64,000 nt of DNA from Phaeoceros laevis (GCA_049999765.1 JBNGIQ010009265.1:124668-188667), one strand, 5' to 3'; numbered from the stretch's first letter, positions 45,461 through 57,465 are shown. Numbers and translations are program-made. Notes: generated by a model from the letters alone, not told the origin.

Positions 45461-45688
45461 TCAAAACAATGCAACGGACTGCTCAGCCAAGCGGCTGAGA
45501 ATGGTGCCCACCGGAAGCAGGAGGAAGCTGAAGAGAAGGTCCACAAAATCCTTGCCTGCCTCCATGTAGAGCACGCGCTTGGTGCCGGTGTGACGCAGGA
45601 GCGTAACAGTCATCTCCGGTGCATCCCCCATCTCGTCCGCGGAGCGCTTGAAGGCAAGCTTCAACGAAGCATCGGAGACTCCCGCCAT
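45461..45688 (-). pseudogene. Truncated DUF674 copy
   Basis: ATG at 45688 begins MAGVSDASLKLAF. Then comes the first DUF674 block with excellent conservation (TVTLLRHTGTKRVLYMEAGK, FVDLLFSFLLLPVGTILS). The frame stops after 75 residues at 45461, where the family normally continues with the NLYxS block and the carboxy half. The neighbouring downstream minus frame (45260-45454) shows no DUF674 text. Either a splice that I cannot see rescues it or this is a 3'-truncated duplicate. Similarity to the locus at 41416-42546 and the one at 48023 suggests local duplication. Confidence 0.65.
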
Positions 45689-48022
45689 TGCGACAACAGG
45701 CGGAGCAGCAGCAGGAGCAGCACCTTCTTCTTCGGGAGTCTCCAGGCGAGGAAGAGGCAGGAGCCGCAGGAGCTGCAGCAGCAAAAGACATAATTCAAGC
45801 TTGCCGGCCACAGGTGACGGGCGAATTGGCGGCGGTCGTGAGAGAGAGCCTGGCCTACCCCGGCCCCCGCCTAAACGCCGGTGCACGCCAGCGAAACCCT
45901 TTCTCTCTCTTGCATTCAAGTTCGCGTGACCTGAAAGATCTGGAGCCAATCTGACTCATGACAGCTCCAAATTCGGTCTGACACGTCAGATTTTCTGGCT
46001 GACGCCGCTTAAAAGGGACGCCCGTTTCTTTATGACAGCAGCTGCCCCAGATTCCGCACCCCGGCAACTAATTGGCCGGCTGCCAGGCCCGCTTTATGCA
46101 TGGCATGCATGCTGCGCCATGGATGTGGTATCCAACGCCAGGATGTTGTGCCACGCCGGACGGGCGTTTGCCTTCGCTGTGGGGAGAGTCGAAGGCAGGG
46201 TCCCCCCGTCCGGGGTACGGATGAGGGCGGCGAAATGGCGAAACCCTTAGATGGGTCATAAGGCAAGGCGATGCGGCATTGTTGTGCAACCGCCACAAGG
46301 GCATGGGTCATCCAACCACCCCACAACCGTCGGGTTACTTTTGTCTTGCCAAATGGCGGCCGCAAGGGGGACTGTTGCCAGCTGCCAGCGGCTAATTGCG
46401 GCATGGACATGACGGTCTGGCTCATAGCGCTTTGGGGCAGGCGGCAACTAATTGGCCATCAGCCTACATTAATTAGCAGCACCCATTCCGATGACAACCT
46501 TATGGCTTCGTACACGCATGACGTGTCTGGCCACACAGAACTTGGATGGCAAGTTTCCTCCTCTCTAAAGATATGTCGGCCACTCTTATGGAAAGTGGTA
46601 CTACGATATTTTACGGCTAATGCCCTTCACCCCTATGATTAGAGATGAATCAACGGTCTTTCACCCTCGTGGTGTTCTCTTAATGAGTACTTTCCTTGGA
46701 TGCTTCGAGACGGATTGTCTACACCTCTCTACAACTTGCTGCCACATACATAGAAGTTGGACTCCGGAAGCATTTTTCTTGGATGTTTCTGGACTTCTAT
46801 GGGCTCATAGAGCATGCACCAAAGTCACATTGGAAGGATAGGAAAAAGAAGGTTCCAACTTGTTCTCGTCATGTTTCGAGGGAGGGGGCACTTCCAAGAA
46901 AGTGCGTTGGCATTCATTTCATGCAATCCTTTTGGTTTGGAGTTGGAACTTTGGACTTGTGTGGTGCTGGAAACGGAAGGAATTCCGGTTTTTCTCGTGC
47001 TTTTCTCTCGTGTTGTGTGGAGTCTGTGGACAGTGGGACTTGAGGCTGCTTGGGGGGTGGCGTGGCGGCAAGACAGCGTCACAACAAGCCCGCCAGTCCG
47101 TTCCGGGTATTTAGCACACTGAAGCCGCATCTTTCAGCCCGACAGTCGCGACTCATCAGTGGTTGGCCCTCCGACTGGTGCAGACGGACAGGTTTCGCGG
47201 GTTGCCACGTGGCCCTGGAGCCTTGTATGCTCCACCGGACAACCGGATCGCCACCTTGGCCGATCAGGGCCATTTTTTGAGGAACGGCAAATCTCGTTGC
47301 CCTCAAAAACAGCCCAGCGATGAGCAATCGGATGAGGGAGGCATCTGTTGATCATTCGCAGCTTTGCTAGCAGCCGACAGTTCTCACAGTTTGCATCCAT
47401 GAACGCGGAGCTCGCTGGGATCATCCTCGGAGCCAGAAGAATGTGTAGAGAATGCGGCAGTACCAGCACATGGCCCGGTGTGGCCATGGCCGACGCATGG
47501 CCAGCTCAAGGTGTTCAAGATTGGAGGCTACCACCACCACCTTCGACAAGGGCCAAGCGCGGTCAGCCAAGGCTCAACGCGTAAGAGGCCGCGTGCTTGG
47601 TCGTGAGGAAAGCAGCAACTCAAGACATTTGGTGCTTCCACTTCCTTGGTCTGGCTGTGACTCTTCATCATGATTCTGTTCGAGTTCCCCAGGGGTGACC
47701 TCCTCTACTTCCAGTGCAGCTAGCAAGAAGCCGTACGAGCTTCGGCAAGCTGCGTGCCGGATCCTCCCTCCCTGTTGAGGTTCCAACTTCCAAGCTGCGG
47801 TTGCAAGCGGTGGAGGGGAGGCAGGGACGTAGCTGTGCCTGACCTAGCGTTTCCAAACGTACCTCGGGTTCATGCCCCAGGGCAGCAGCTCCGGCAACGC
47901 CTGCTGTCTCGGTGCCGACGCTATGGACGGTGCGCAGGAATACAAGGCGGTGCGCAGGAATGTCCGGCCCCCGGCTTCCTTCGATCGGTGCGTAGACTGG
48001 ACTTCATCGCTGTCCGGCAGCG
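45689..48022. other. Interval without a supported gene
   Basis: A GC-rich first part with many overlapping open frames on both strands, none with known motifs. The phrase GGCAACTAATTGGCC occurs twice (about 46063 and 46443). No mobile-element proteins were recognised. Confidence 0.45.
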
Positions 48023-48667
48023 ATGGAGTCCTTTGTGACTCAATTGCTTGCGCAACGGGCAGAGACGTGCGGAGTGGAAGTGACCGCGATGCGTGACAAG
48101 GCAACCAAGCGGCTGCTCTACATTGAGGCTGGGAACGACTTCGTGACTCTGCTGCTGAGCTTTCTGGTTCTGCCTGTGGCCAGCTTTTTGACACGCCTGG
48201 CGGAGGAGAATGCGGTGCCTGCATCCTTCTGCTCAATTGCAGGCATCCTCAAGTCCGCACGGGTGTCGGATCAGGCTCGCTTCAGCAGGGAGGATTTCCG
48301 CAAACCCGAATTGAGCTCGGCGCCGAAAGCGGTCGGGAAGCAGGCGTGGCTGTTTGAGGTTGCAGCCAAGATTGACGGAGTCAGGGATTCCGAAACTCTA
48401 TCGAGAACCACGACGTGGAGTCTCCGGAGGTGGCTGGCCAAGCATCGTCGAGGCGGTGCAGTGGTGACTTGCCGGGCTTGCCAGTCCTCTGAGGAGACTC
48501 TGCATCATGCCGTGGAAATACTGGACAGGGCTCCCAGACTGCCAGTGACTTTTGTGCCTGCAGGCCACTCGCATCATCCCTTCTTCGTGACTGACAACCT
48601 GGAGATTTGGCCAGCAACTAGGAACAACTTCCTAGCAATCTTGAGCAAGTTGAATGTTCGTACGTGA
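48023..48667 (+). CDS. DUF674-family protein
   Basis: Single-exon ORF of 214 residues from the ATG at 48023. Residues 19-60 hold the conserved block (VTAMRDKATKRLLYIEAGND, FVTLLLSFLVLPVASFLTRL). The closing block is HPFFVTDNLEIWPATRNNFL. The middle (WSLRRWLAKHRRGGAVVTCRACQ) has one CxxC pair but lacks the usual NLYxS segment, so the protein is shorter than typical members. It is oriented opposite to the other two DUF674 loci. It may be functional or a shortened paralogue; the open frame and sensible composition favour a real protein. Confidence 0.75.
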   Translation: MESFVTQLLAQRAETCGVEVTAMRDKATKRLLYIEAGNDFVTLLLSFLVLPVASFLTRLAEENAVPASFCSIAGILKSARVSDQARFSREDFRKPELSSAPKAVGKQAWLFEVAAKIDGVRDSETLSRTTTWSLRRWLAKHRRGGAVVTCRACQSSEETLHHAVEILDRAPRLPVTFVPAGHSHHPFFVTDNLEIWPATRNNFLAILSKLNVRT

Positions 48668-49820
48668 AAAATCTGGAGAGCTCGCCAGCACGAATTACTG
48701 CCTGCCGAGGTACGTTGGTGTTGGTAAGAGTGGTTTCCTGAATTTGCACCAACTGCAAATCGTCATTCTTCCACTCTCCAATGCTTGACAAATAATATTT
48801 GCGTGTGCTTTAAATTTGCTTCCCCCTCATTCAGTTTCAGTAATGTCCTCGTCCTGACTCATGAACACATCTTGGTTGTAATATGCCAGGCCCAGAAGCT
48901 GCCTTCTTTGTCCTTTACTTCTCCAAGGGTACCGTTAGGGCTTATCGTCAAGGGTTTAGCTCAAGTTGATGCTGTATAATTGTATAGTTACTTGCAATTG
49001 CACTTACCTCAATCTCTCTAGGATTTAATCAAGCTACTGCTCCTCCTCTAACCACGACGACAGGTCTTCCTGTTCCTCTATATCGTTGGCGAGCGTTGGA
49101 AGACCATAACTTGTTTCCAGCGAGAACGAAGTTTGAAACAATGACCATAATATTGGTGTGCGGGGGTGCATTGTTTTTTTTTTCATAAGTTGCAGGCGTC
49201 CTTTTGACCTCTTCGGCATTGCGAAATTGTGCCTGGTGATTTTGGATCCTTTCTCTTCCAGTCACGTCATCATGTGCAGAGGACAATCCCAGCAGGAAAG
49301 AATGTGAAGGACACGGTTCTCGTTACTGCTAACCAACTGTACCCTGAACATCCCTGCTGGCAGACGTCCCTACACCCTAAACGTTGCTTGTTGTGCTGTT
49401 TTTATGTTATCCTTTTTTTTGTCCAACCTTTCTTACGCATTTTGGGAGACAGCTCATGACCATGACCAGGAACGCAATAATAACCACACACACAGAGGGA
49501 GGCCCCGCGAGCTGCCCTACCTACAAGGTCTCCTCCTACGTCCCGGCCATGAAATATTTTGCCCCTTCAAATTTGAAAAGCTTGTATTCCTGTAGTTTCC
49601 GGAAGGGGCTAACGTTTTAAGGAAGTTACTTTCCCCAACCGTGAAGGAAGTTATTATTTTGGCATCGCCCATATTTAGGGCTCCCACTCTGTCACTATAA
49701 AAGCTATAAAACATTCTATGCTCCTTACTTTAAGACTGTTTTAAGTACGCAAAGTAACTTTACTCTTACAATTTGCGCCAACACGAAATTAAGAGATGAA
49801 TTCACAGCAAGAGGAGTAGC
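48668..49820. other. Interval without a supported gene
   Basis: Only short chance frames on both strands. The last 100 bases are AT-rich and precede the repeat-bearing ORF. Confidence 0.5.
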
Positions 49821-51029
49821 ATGGAAGGAACCACAAGGGATGGAGGAGTAGCATGGAAGGAACCACAAGGGATGGATTCTGAACAAGAGCAGCGGCTCTA
49901 CGCAATTATGGAGGAATTTCACAGCTTAATAGTGCAAGGAGTGAATAATAAAAATTGGGAGACCAATTCTGCCAAACATGTTGGAGAGGAGATGCAAGAG
50001 CAGGAGTTGCACCATGAGCAATGTCTGCACTCTGCACCTATGTTTGAGAATGGCCAGGGAGTAGGCTCCCAGAGAGTATATATGGGGACTCTGCCAGTGG
50101 GGGGTCGATATGGTATGGGCACCATGGTGCCCCCCACCTCGCTCTCCAACAGCCATGCTTTACTGACGATTGGGAATGGCCACAGAGTGACGATTGGGAA
50201 TGGCCACAGAGTGTATGCAACGGGGGCTATGCTAGTGGGGGGTCAATATGGTATGGGCATGGTGCCCCAGACCTTGCAGCCATACCCTCAGGCATGTAGT
50301 AGTACAGGCAACCTGAGCTACTCGATCCAAATTATGAAGCGAAAGAGAGAAGAAGCTGAGAAGAAGGCAGCCAGGGAGAAAGAAGAAGCCAAGCAAAAGG
50401 AATTCAAAAGACGCTTGGAAACCTTGCAGGCCAATGTGGACAAGTGTAGAGCTAGCCGCAAACTAAAATTCCAGCCTCGTCCCGACATAGTGTGGAAACC
50501 AAAACTATCGGACGGTTTGCGGGCGGCCTTCCCTGAAGAGTTGCTCAACAATGTCGACTATCACTTCAACGAAGTAGAAGAGCCGAAGAGGGGGAGGAAA
50601 AAGTGCAAGCGAGACTTAGAGTCTAAGTTTGCAGAAGACATAGAGGGGATGCTTCTTGGCCTAGACGAGCCTGAGGACGAGTGCCAAGACAAGCCTATGG
50701 ACGAGTTTGCCCATGACCTAGTGGGGAGGAAAAAGTGCAAGCGAGACTTATTAGAGTCTAAGTTTGCCGAAGACATAGAGGGGATGCTTCTTGGCCTAGA
50801 CGAGCCTGAGGACGAGTGCCAAGACGAGCCTATGGACGAGTTTGCCCATGACCTAGTAGGGATGCTTCTGGCAGGAGCGGATGATGAGGCTGCTGCTGCA
50901 ATTGACATTCACGAGGTGGTAAATGACACTGAGGAGCTCCTTGACAAAATTGAGGAAGAGGTCGCCTATCCGGAACCAGATGACCAAGAATTGACTCTCC
51001 AAATTGAGGCAATTCTCCAAGGATTTTAG
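49821..51029 (+). CDS. Unrecognised 402-residue repeat-bearing protein
   Basis: An uninterrupted ORF with a true ATG at 49821. In order: a short Gly/Glu-rich start; a middle part with duplicated short units (TIGNGHRV twice); a highly charged coiled-coil-like helix near residues 170-215 (KRKREEAEKKAAREKEEAKQ); a segment with RPDIVWKPKLSDGLRAAFPE; and then two tandem copies of a unit of about 44 residues that starts RKKCKRDL and contains EDIEGMLLGLDEPEDECQD. An acidic carboxy end with DDEAAAAIDIHEVV follows. Several DNA-level duplications (33 bp at the start, 24 bp at 50160, about 132 bp at 50592) show growth by slippage. No known domain. It might be a lineage-specific gene or a transposon-derived ORF. 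Long clean frame and regular charge patterning argue against chance. Confidence 0.55.
   Translation: MEGTTRDGGVAWKEPQGMDSEQEQRLYAIMEEFHSLIVQGVNNKNWETNSAKHVGEEMQEQELHHEQCLHSAPMFENGQGVGSQRVYMGTLPVGGRYGMGTMVPPTSLSNSHALLTIGNGHRVTIGNGHRVYATGAMLVGGQYGMGMVPQTLQPYPQACSSTGNLSYSIQIMKRKREEAEKKAAREKEEAKQKEFKRRLETLQANVDKCRASRKLKFQPRPDIVWKPKLSDGLRAAFPEELLNNVDYHFNEVEEPKRGRKKCKRDLESKFAEDIEGMLLGLDEPEDECQDKPMDEFAHDLVGRKKCKRDLLESKFAEDIEGMLLGLDEPEDECQDEPMDEFAHDLVGMLLAGADDEAAAAIDIHEVVNDTEELLDKIEEEVAYPEPDDQELTLQIEAILQGF
50592..50858. repeat. Tandem duplication of about 132 bp within the orphan ORF
   Basis: Two copies starting at AGGAAAAAGTGCAAGCGAGA. The second has an extra TTA codon and a few changes. Being a multiple of three, it leaves both the plus frame and a minus frame (50561-50908) open. 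Confidence 0.9.
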
Positions 51030-52277
51030 CGCATGAGTGGGCTATGGGCATGGGGCGATCGGCACGGTGGCCGCAGTGGTGTGTGGCCGCAGTGGTGAGG
51101 AAGAAACTAACTGAGAAAGAGAAAGTTGGAAGATCCAAGGCCCGCCGCAATGGTGAGAAAGAAACTAACGGAACAAGAGAAAGCTGGAAGATCCGGGGCC
51201 CGCCGCCATGGTGGCCGAACCGGTGGACATGGCTGCAAATTCGATGTGCGGTAGCTAGTCCAGGCCTCATCCAGATGTGCTGCTTTCTGACAGTGGAGGT
51301 ACCTTTCGATCTTACATGTGGGCAAGCCAGAAACGCTTTTTCGGGTTCGAGAAACATTTTGTAATTAAAATTGAGGCGCTTATTCTGTAGCTAGGCTGGT
51401 GTGTGGCAGACAGAACTTCTTCTCGTGGTGCTCGGAGATGTCTCCGGCGTTCTCCTCACGACCTTTCTCGTCCTTCAAGCATGAGATATGCGTCTGTAGA
51501 CAGAGGCATTTTCGAATAACTTAGAGCATCGCGTAAACACAACATTCCCTACGGGTCCATGAGTTCATGAGTCAAACGTCACTGCCTTCCACCTCTTGAA
51601 AATAGTTTGCATACTCTGATAGCGAGCAGAATCGACCTTCGAAACTGCAATGCTAGTCGGCACGGTTCCGTATTCTTTCCACCATGGCCTTGAAAAACTC
51701 CACTCTGTCAAACACGGCATGCTGCAAAGAGGCAGTTGCCGAAAGCTTATGTGCTTCCAGCACAACCTGACTTCGCCGTGAGCACCTTCAGAGAGCAAGC
51801 AAACGTTGCAGGCATCTTGCAACCTGCCACATTTCGCATATCCAGGCTCCANNNNNNNNNNGTTGCAGGCATCTTGCAACCTGCCACATTTCGCATATCC
51901 AGGCTCCAGCTACCTACGGGAAGGCTGGGATGCAGCTACCCCTCACACGATCGATTGCTATCCCCGCACCGCAGCCCTAACTCCCTTGATCCTGAAGCAT
52001 TCATCACAACTTGCCGCAGTTGGAGTAGCGAGAAGATCACTTGTACTGGCGGCGCGTGGACGGAGGATCGGTGGCAGGGTTGGAAGCAACCAGCCCTTCG
52101 TGGATGGGAACCTACAGGATCTCATAATCTCATTCTACCTGGGTAAGATCTGGTGCAAAAAATGATGGTACTGTGTTTCAAACCACCAGGAGGTGGTGAC
52201 TTTCTCTTGCGTTCCAACGTTCCAACCGAGCTTATCCGGATGCTGGTGCAGGGAATGGTGCTCCTTCGGCATCCTCC
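51030..52277. other. Interval without a gene; contains a 10-base gap
   Basis: A direct repeat of about 65 bp (GAAACTAAC, then AGAAAG(T/C)TGGAAGATCC) lies at 51094-51215. The gap at 51852-51861 is bracketed by the same 47-base text (GTTGCAGGCATCTTGCAACC onward), a likely assembly duplicate. Confidence 0.55.
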
Positions 52278-54148
52278 TTGGCAGGGAGCTCCCTGCCGAA
52301 ATTGCTTGCTTCCTCGGAAACGTATGAGGCTTGCGGCTCCTCTGTCAACTCGGCTCCCTCACAAGCGTTTTCTCCGACCCGGCAACCTGGAATTTCGGCA
52401 TCGATGCGTTGCAAGGTCTCATCGAAACTAAATTGTCCAAGCCTAACTCAGCTTGAGCACAGCATTTCCGCTTTCAGCTGGTGCGGAAGCAGCAGCGGTG
52501 GAGGAATCGCATTTAGCCTGCGAAGGGGTGAAAAATGCGCGTCAAGCAAGTTCAATTCCAGATTTGTTTGTGGAGGCTAGTGCGTCGGAGGACGGAAGAT
52601 CTTGGAGCAGCGACAGCGAAGTGGACTTGGACCGGCTTTCAGATGGCTTCTCTTCCGTAGCTGAAGCGGTGGAAGCCATTCGGCAAGGCAAAGTAGGTGC
52701 ACGAGTTGGTCACTCTGATTGTTATAAAGCAAGGAATAGCTTTCTAGAGTGTTGCTTGTGCACATTTTGTCGTGGTTGTGTGAATTGCGTTTGCACATCT
52801 ATCCAGTTTGTTCTTGCAGTGGACGATGAGGACAGAAAAAACGAAGGAGACCTGATCATGAATTGCTGGCTTCTTGGTGACACCAGAGGCCGTCAGCTTT
52901 ATTGTGAAGCACGGCACTGGCATCATCTACAGGTGCTGCTATGAAGGCGGAAGACCTGAACCGCCTCAAGCTGCCCCTCATGGTGGAGAGCAAAGAGAAC
53001 CAGGATGCCTTCCGCACAGCTTTCACTATCACTGTTGTGAGTGAATTCTAGAGACTCCGGAACACTGGTTGCCATCCAGTAGGGGTTGTGTGTGAGCTCA
53101 AGAATCCTGTGGATGGATCCATGTTTCGCTTGCCCCAGCTTCAGGAATTCGCCAAGGAGCACAACATCCACCTAGTGTCTGTGGCCAATCTAGTTAAGTG
53201 ATGATCATCTTGAAGCAAGACTGACCAACTGGTTTGCATCACTCATGAACGGACGAACCGACCGACAAGTCAAATGCTTAGAGCTCTGCTCTGCTGTACG
53301 TGTCTTGTAGAAGAGTGCCCGGTTGCCCACCACGTGGGGTGTATTCGAAGCATTTAGCTACACTTCCAAACTGGATGGCTATGAACATGTGGCCATGGTC
53401 AAGGTGAGTGCTAGCTTATAATGCTTTAGGTCAGGCCATCAGCTTGGTGGTGGACACGGCCAGCTCTTTTGCGCTCGAGGTAATGCTGCTGCTGCTGCAC
53501 GGAGACATAGGAGATGGGCAAAACGTGTTGGTGAGAGTGTACTCGGAGTGACATTTTCGGCTCTGCCAGATGCGATTGTGGCAATCAACTGGAAATGGGG
53601 CTTCAGGCCATCGAGGAGGAAGGCAGGGGTGTGCTGGTGTACTTGAGAGGCCAAGAGGGAAGAGGAATAGGGCTGGGCCACAAGTTACGAGCCTACAACC
53701 TGCAAGTCCAGGGCAGGGACACCGTGGAAGCAACCGTGGAGCTTGGCTTGCCAGTGGACTCCAGGGAGTATGCCATTGGAGCACAGGTGAGCAAAGACTG
53801 TCACAAGTGCTTTCCTACAGTTGGTTGAATCCGAGGGACCTGTATACTACAGACCCCTAAAGGGGAGTAAGACACATGTGAACGTGCGTGCCATGTATAT
53901 TGAGTGCACATCCTTAGGGATATTGGAACTCGTGACCACGATGAAGCTGATGGTCAACCAACAACCCTGCCAATTACGTTGGGCTCAGGGGCTACGGCTT
54001 GGCCATCACACAGCGGGTGCTTGTTATAATGTCACCCATCACAGAGGAGAATCAGAGGTATCTGGAAACGAAAAGATCCAAGATGGGCCACATCTATGGC
54101 TCCGACTTGCCAGGCTTCTTCCCAGATTACACCGCCGACTCGGAGTAG
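52278..54148 (+). pseudogene. RibBA (DHBP synthase / GTP cyclohydrolase II) pseudogene
   Basis: A decayed copy of the plastid bifunctional enzyme that starts riboflavin synthesis. Seen in order: a transit-like start (52278-52450); DGFSSVAEAVEAIRQGK; after a short intron DDEDRKNEGDLIM; then in a second frame LVTPEAVSFIVKHGTGII; then in a third frame KAEDLNRLKLPLMVESKENQ. Next comes a direct jump to PVGVVCELKNPVDGSMFRLP, so about 65 codons, including the conserved DxxHGTSTG-type region, are missing. The cyclohydrolase half starts LPTTWGVFEAFSYTSKLDGY. It loses the SECLTGD block (first zinc Cys) through a small deletion, reads [20 protein letters not shown] and [20 protein letters not shown], then breaks again before the end MGHIYGSDLPGFF. 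At least four frame changes and two deletions make function implausible. An intact copy must exist elsewhere. Confidence 0.88.
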
Positions 54149-57100
54149 CCAGATGCCAACGCTGCACGTTGAAATCATCTCCTCTTTTGTGAACTCCTCC
54201 CAGTACTTGGTAAGTTCCTGACTGACTCTCTGCTAACTGTTCTGTCGCAGTTGTCAGGGGCGGTAGTTTAATTAGTGCTCCACTATGTCCTAGGCCTTTT
54301 ACAAGTGGAAGGCCATGGCTGGAGAGTTTAATTGCATTTATCTGGTAACCTTGAGTTTCCCGGCGACCAGAAGAGCTGCACGAAGCGCCATATTCAATCG
54401 AACCTCGCTGTCTCCTACAGCTCACCTCACAAAAAATTATGGCCGGGAATACTGGACAAAGTGCCCTGTTGCTTGGATTCAGAGTGCCATCCCGTAGAGT
54501 TCCATTGCGTCCTGGGCAAGGCAACTACAACTGATGGTGCCTGCCCCTGAGCTGCTCCATTTCTGCCTTCAGTTGCAATTGAACAGTTTGCACTGGATGG
54601 CATCCAGATCTCTACTTCGAACTTTGAAGATGCACTCTACTCTGCCGAGTTGGCGTGGTGTGGAATCTTCTCCCATGTGCATCAACTCTGTTCTGACAGG
54701 AAAGCTTGCAACCTCAGACCTCAAACCCCCTCGACTTGACGGTCGAGGTTGGCACCCCCTGTGGCCCCATGAATTTTAGCTCACATGAGACCGTTTCAGC
54801 CCAGGCCAATCACGGAAAAGTAAGAGTGTATTGAAATGAACAGCAAACGTGAATCCCGACGTTTTGAGCGACACAGTAGTATCGACCGTCAATGTTCAGA
54901 AGAAACTTCGATTGTCATTTAACCGTAGCTGTACCAAATCGGTGGTCTTCGGGCTGGGAGGCAAGACGTTTCTTTTTGAGTTGTTCAGCTTAAAAGGGAC
55001 TGGCACGTGGTAGGTCTTTCTCTGCTACCTCTCGACTACGAGAGGCAGGTAGCTAGCTATGAGCTAATCTTACATTCACTTTTGCCGCCCGGTTTCGGGA
55101 ATTTGGGCGGACGTTTGCATGACATTCCCATCAGCTACTAGCCTGCTAGCCCACGCAGGGAATTTCCTGCAATCAAGGCACTCCCTGTCGTTACAACTTG
55201 TGTGGCGATAAACAGAGCACTGTCTTGGCATGATCCATGTTCCGAGTTTGAGGACAAGTGAACTTGGAGCTGTAGTGACCATTTAATCCTCCTTTCCTGG
55301 AGTTGACCATGAGGTTGCTTTCCTCGTTATAAAGCTCTCGTATTTGGACATGTTTACAAGAGTCACACCCGGAGTATGGAATGCTTTCCTGCTGCACTAA
55401 GGATCTCCAGCAGCCCTAGCAGTCAATGTCACCACATTCCTTCTAGGCAATCTACCGAACACACAGGGCAAGCATTCCCCAAGTTCCCCACCCTTTGCGC
55501 ATGGTTAACAGGTAATCGCCAACAATCTTCATCATTTTTCTGGATCTATGCAGGCCGCTGCAAACCTCACACATAAACATGCCTGCAAGAACACGAACGT
55601 GACAAATCAGCACACAAATACGTTCATACTTGAGTAAAGAGCAAGCGCTTTTCGCTAATGCCCATACTTATCAGGGTTTTCCATGTAGTCACTTCTATTA
55701 CACTCTGTGTGAATCCTCTCAGCTTTGCCAAAACAGATTGGAAGTGACCTGGGCGGGCTGTCCATGCTCAATATGTGCTATCTTGAAAGAACGGAATCCT
55801 AGGCGAAAGTGTCCTGTGCAGGCTCGTCCTTACAGATCTGCATTGCCTCCTCCCATGTTTCATGCGAAGTATACAACATAAAACGGACGAATGCATCCAA
55901 CGCACATCCACCCGACACTGATAGCATAACACGCCTGCAAAGAGCGAGCCAGATCATTCTGTACAATGCACCTCGTAAGGAGAGGTTGTAACAAACCATT
56001 GCCCACAACAATTTTCAACGGCCTGACTAGAGCGCCCTCCTCCCCACATTGTCCCCCCTTTTCAGCCTTCAAAGCTCCGTACTCTGCAGCCTGATCGCAC
56101 TCCTTGGAGGCGAATGGAACTTCCATTTTCCTGCCTTTCGAGCCGGATGCAACAAAAAACATCCCTAAGCGCTCTCGTTCGTCTTTTTCTGCGCAAATTG
56201 TTCGTCGATGCCAGTTCTGCAAGTGCGCCTGCCGCGCACTGCACCAGAGCACCGAAATGGGCTGACTTCCACCTGGTACTCACAAACCATCGAGCAAATG
56301 CAGGAGAACTGACTTCGAATGCAGAGCAACAATCGACAACCTAGCTGCTTGCTTGCCATAACGCCTAACCTCAGGCAGCTAAGCCGCAGCTTCAACTGGT
56401 GATGCAGGCACAGGGCACCGACTTCGATCGGAGCTGATGGTTTGGCCTCAAAAGACTGGCCGAGTATCCCTGCCGCGATTGGCGCCGCCGAGATAGCAAG
56501 CAGAAATATCCATTCCCGATTAGGTTTTGTATGCCATATCCCGGACACTGTCAGTTGATTTCAATTTCATTTAATTACCCAGTCTCGCCCAGCCAATGGC
56601 TCTACTGAGCCGACCAAGCATGCCCGGAACGTGCCAAGGCAGATATAGGCTGGGTGTCGTGGCGCCGGCTCTCAACTCTCTTTCTTCGTTCGAGCCATAG
56701 GATTGACTCGCATCTCCGCCTCTTTTCTTTTCTGCATTACCTACCTAGCCTAGCGTATTCCCGCTCAGGGCGCTCAAATTTGCTGCCGCGGCGATGCTGC
56801 GAAGATGGCGGGGCTCTGGACTGTGTTCTGGCGGCAGGCAATGAGACCTCCCGCAAGCTGTTGTCGCACTCGAGCACGAATTTGGAGCGCAAGGAAATTT
56901 TTGGACAGGGTTTCGAGGACCCGGGTGGGTACAGGTGTTGCAATTCTGCTCAATTGAGGCTGGCAGCTGTGGAGGATCTCGCCGTGGAGACGAGAATAGG
57001 GGGGGCCAACCCGAGCNNNNNNNNNNNNNNNNNNNNNNNNNNNNNNNNNNNNNNNNNNNNNNNNNNNNNNNNNNNNNNNNNNNNNNNNNNNNNNNNNNNN

Positions 57101-57465
57101 NNNNNNNNNNNNNNNNAGCTTACCGGTGGGAGGGAGGTTGCGGTGGGGCGTTGACAGGGACCTGGCAGAGGGACCTGACAGCTGGTGTGGTGATGATGGA
57201 ACCGGGAGAGAGGGGGCAGGAGCATGTTTGGAGCGTGATCGGGGCCCTGGGGAGGCGACTTGGAGCGTCAAGTCTTGCTCGTTGTCGGTAGGGTTGATGC
57301 CGTGGAGAGCAGGAGGGGAGATAGATTGTTAGGTCTCATGTGAACCCAATGGATACGGTGGAGAGCAGCGATGGAGGAGGGTGAGCGAGAAGGCGCGGGA
57401 TGAGAGTCTAGGTAGGGGGGTCGCACGGAGAGAGCCCATATCTGTGCTCACGGGCTCCGGGAAGG
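54149..57465. other. Interval without a firm gene; MED14 upstream region
   Basis: Contains a plus-strand stretch at 54300-54500 with some protein-like text, and the minus-strand candidate at 55800-56250 listed separately. It also holds the 100-base gap 57017-57116 in what is probably the MED14 promoter or 5' UTR. No complete gene can be built. Confidence 0.45.
55800..56250 (-). CDS. Candidate spliced gene fragment, unrecognised
   Basis: Minus-strand text looks partly coding in two frames. One is near 56050-56210 (KGRKMEVPFASKECDQAAEY, LKAEKGGQCGEEGALV), followed by a GTGGGC that could be a donor. The other is near 55800-55935 (GCALDAFVRFMLYTSHETWE, then ICKDEPAQDTFA and stop), preceded by a TTTGCAG acceptor. 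A third stretch further upstream (56440-56545, REWIFLLAISAAPIAAGILG) could be a membrane exon of the same gene. I cannot join them with confidence and recognise no family. Confidence 0.3.

Noticed and set aside
50561-50908. Minus-strand ORF inside the orphan gene
   Set aside because: A shadow of the in-frame tandem duplication with Ser-rich low-complexity text; the plus frame is longer and better patterned.
56654-57016. Plus-strand ORF running into the 100-base gap
   Set aside because: It begins at GTG, not ATG, has no domain, and crosses Ns; more likely MED14 upstream sequence.
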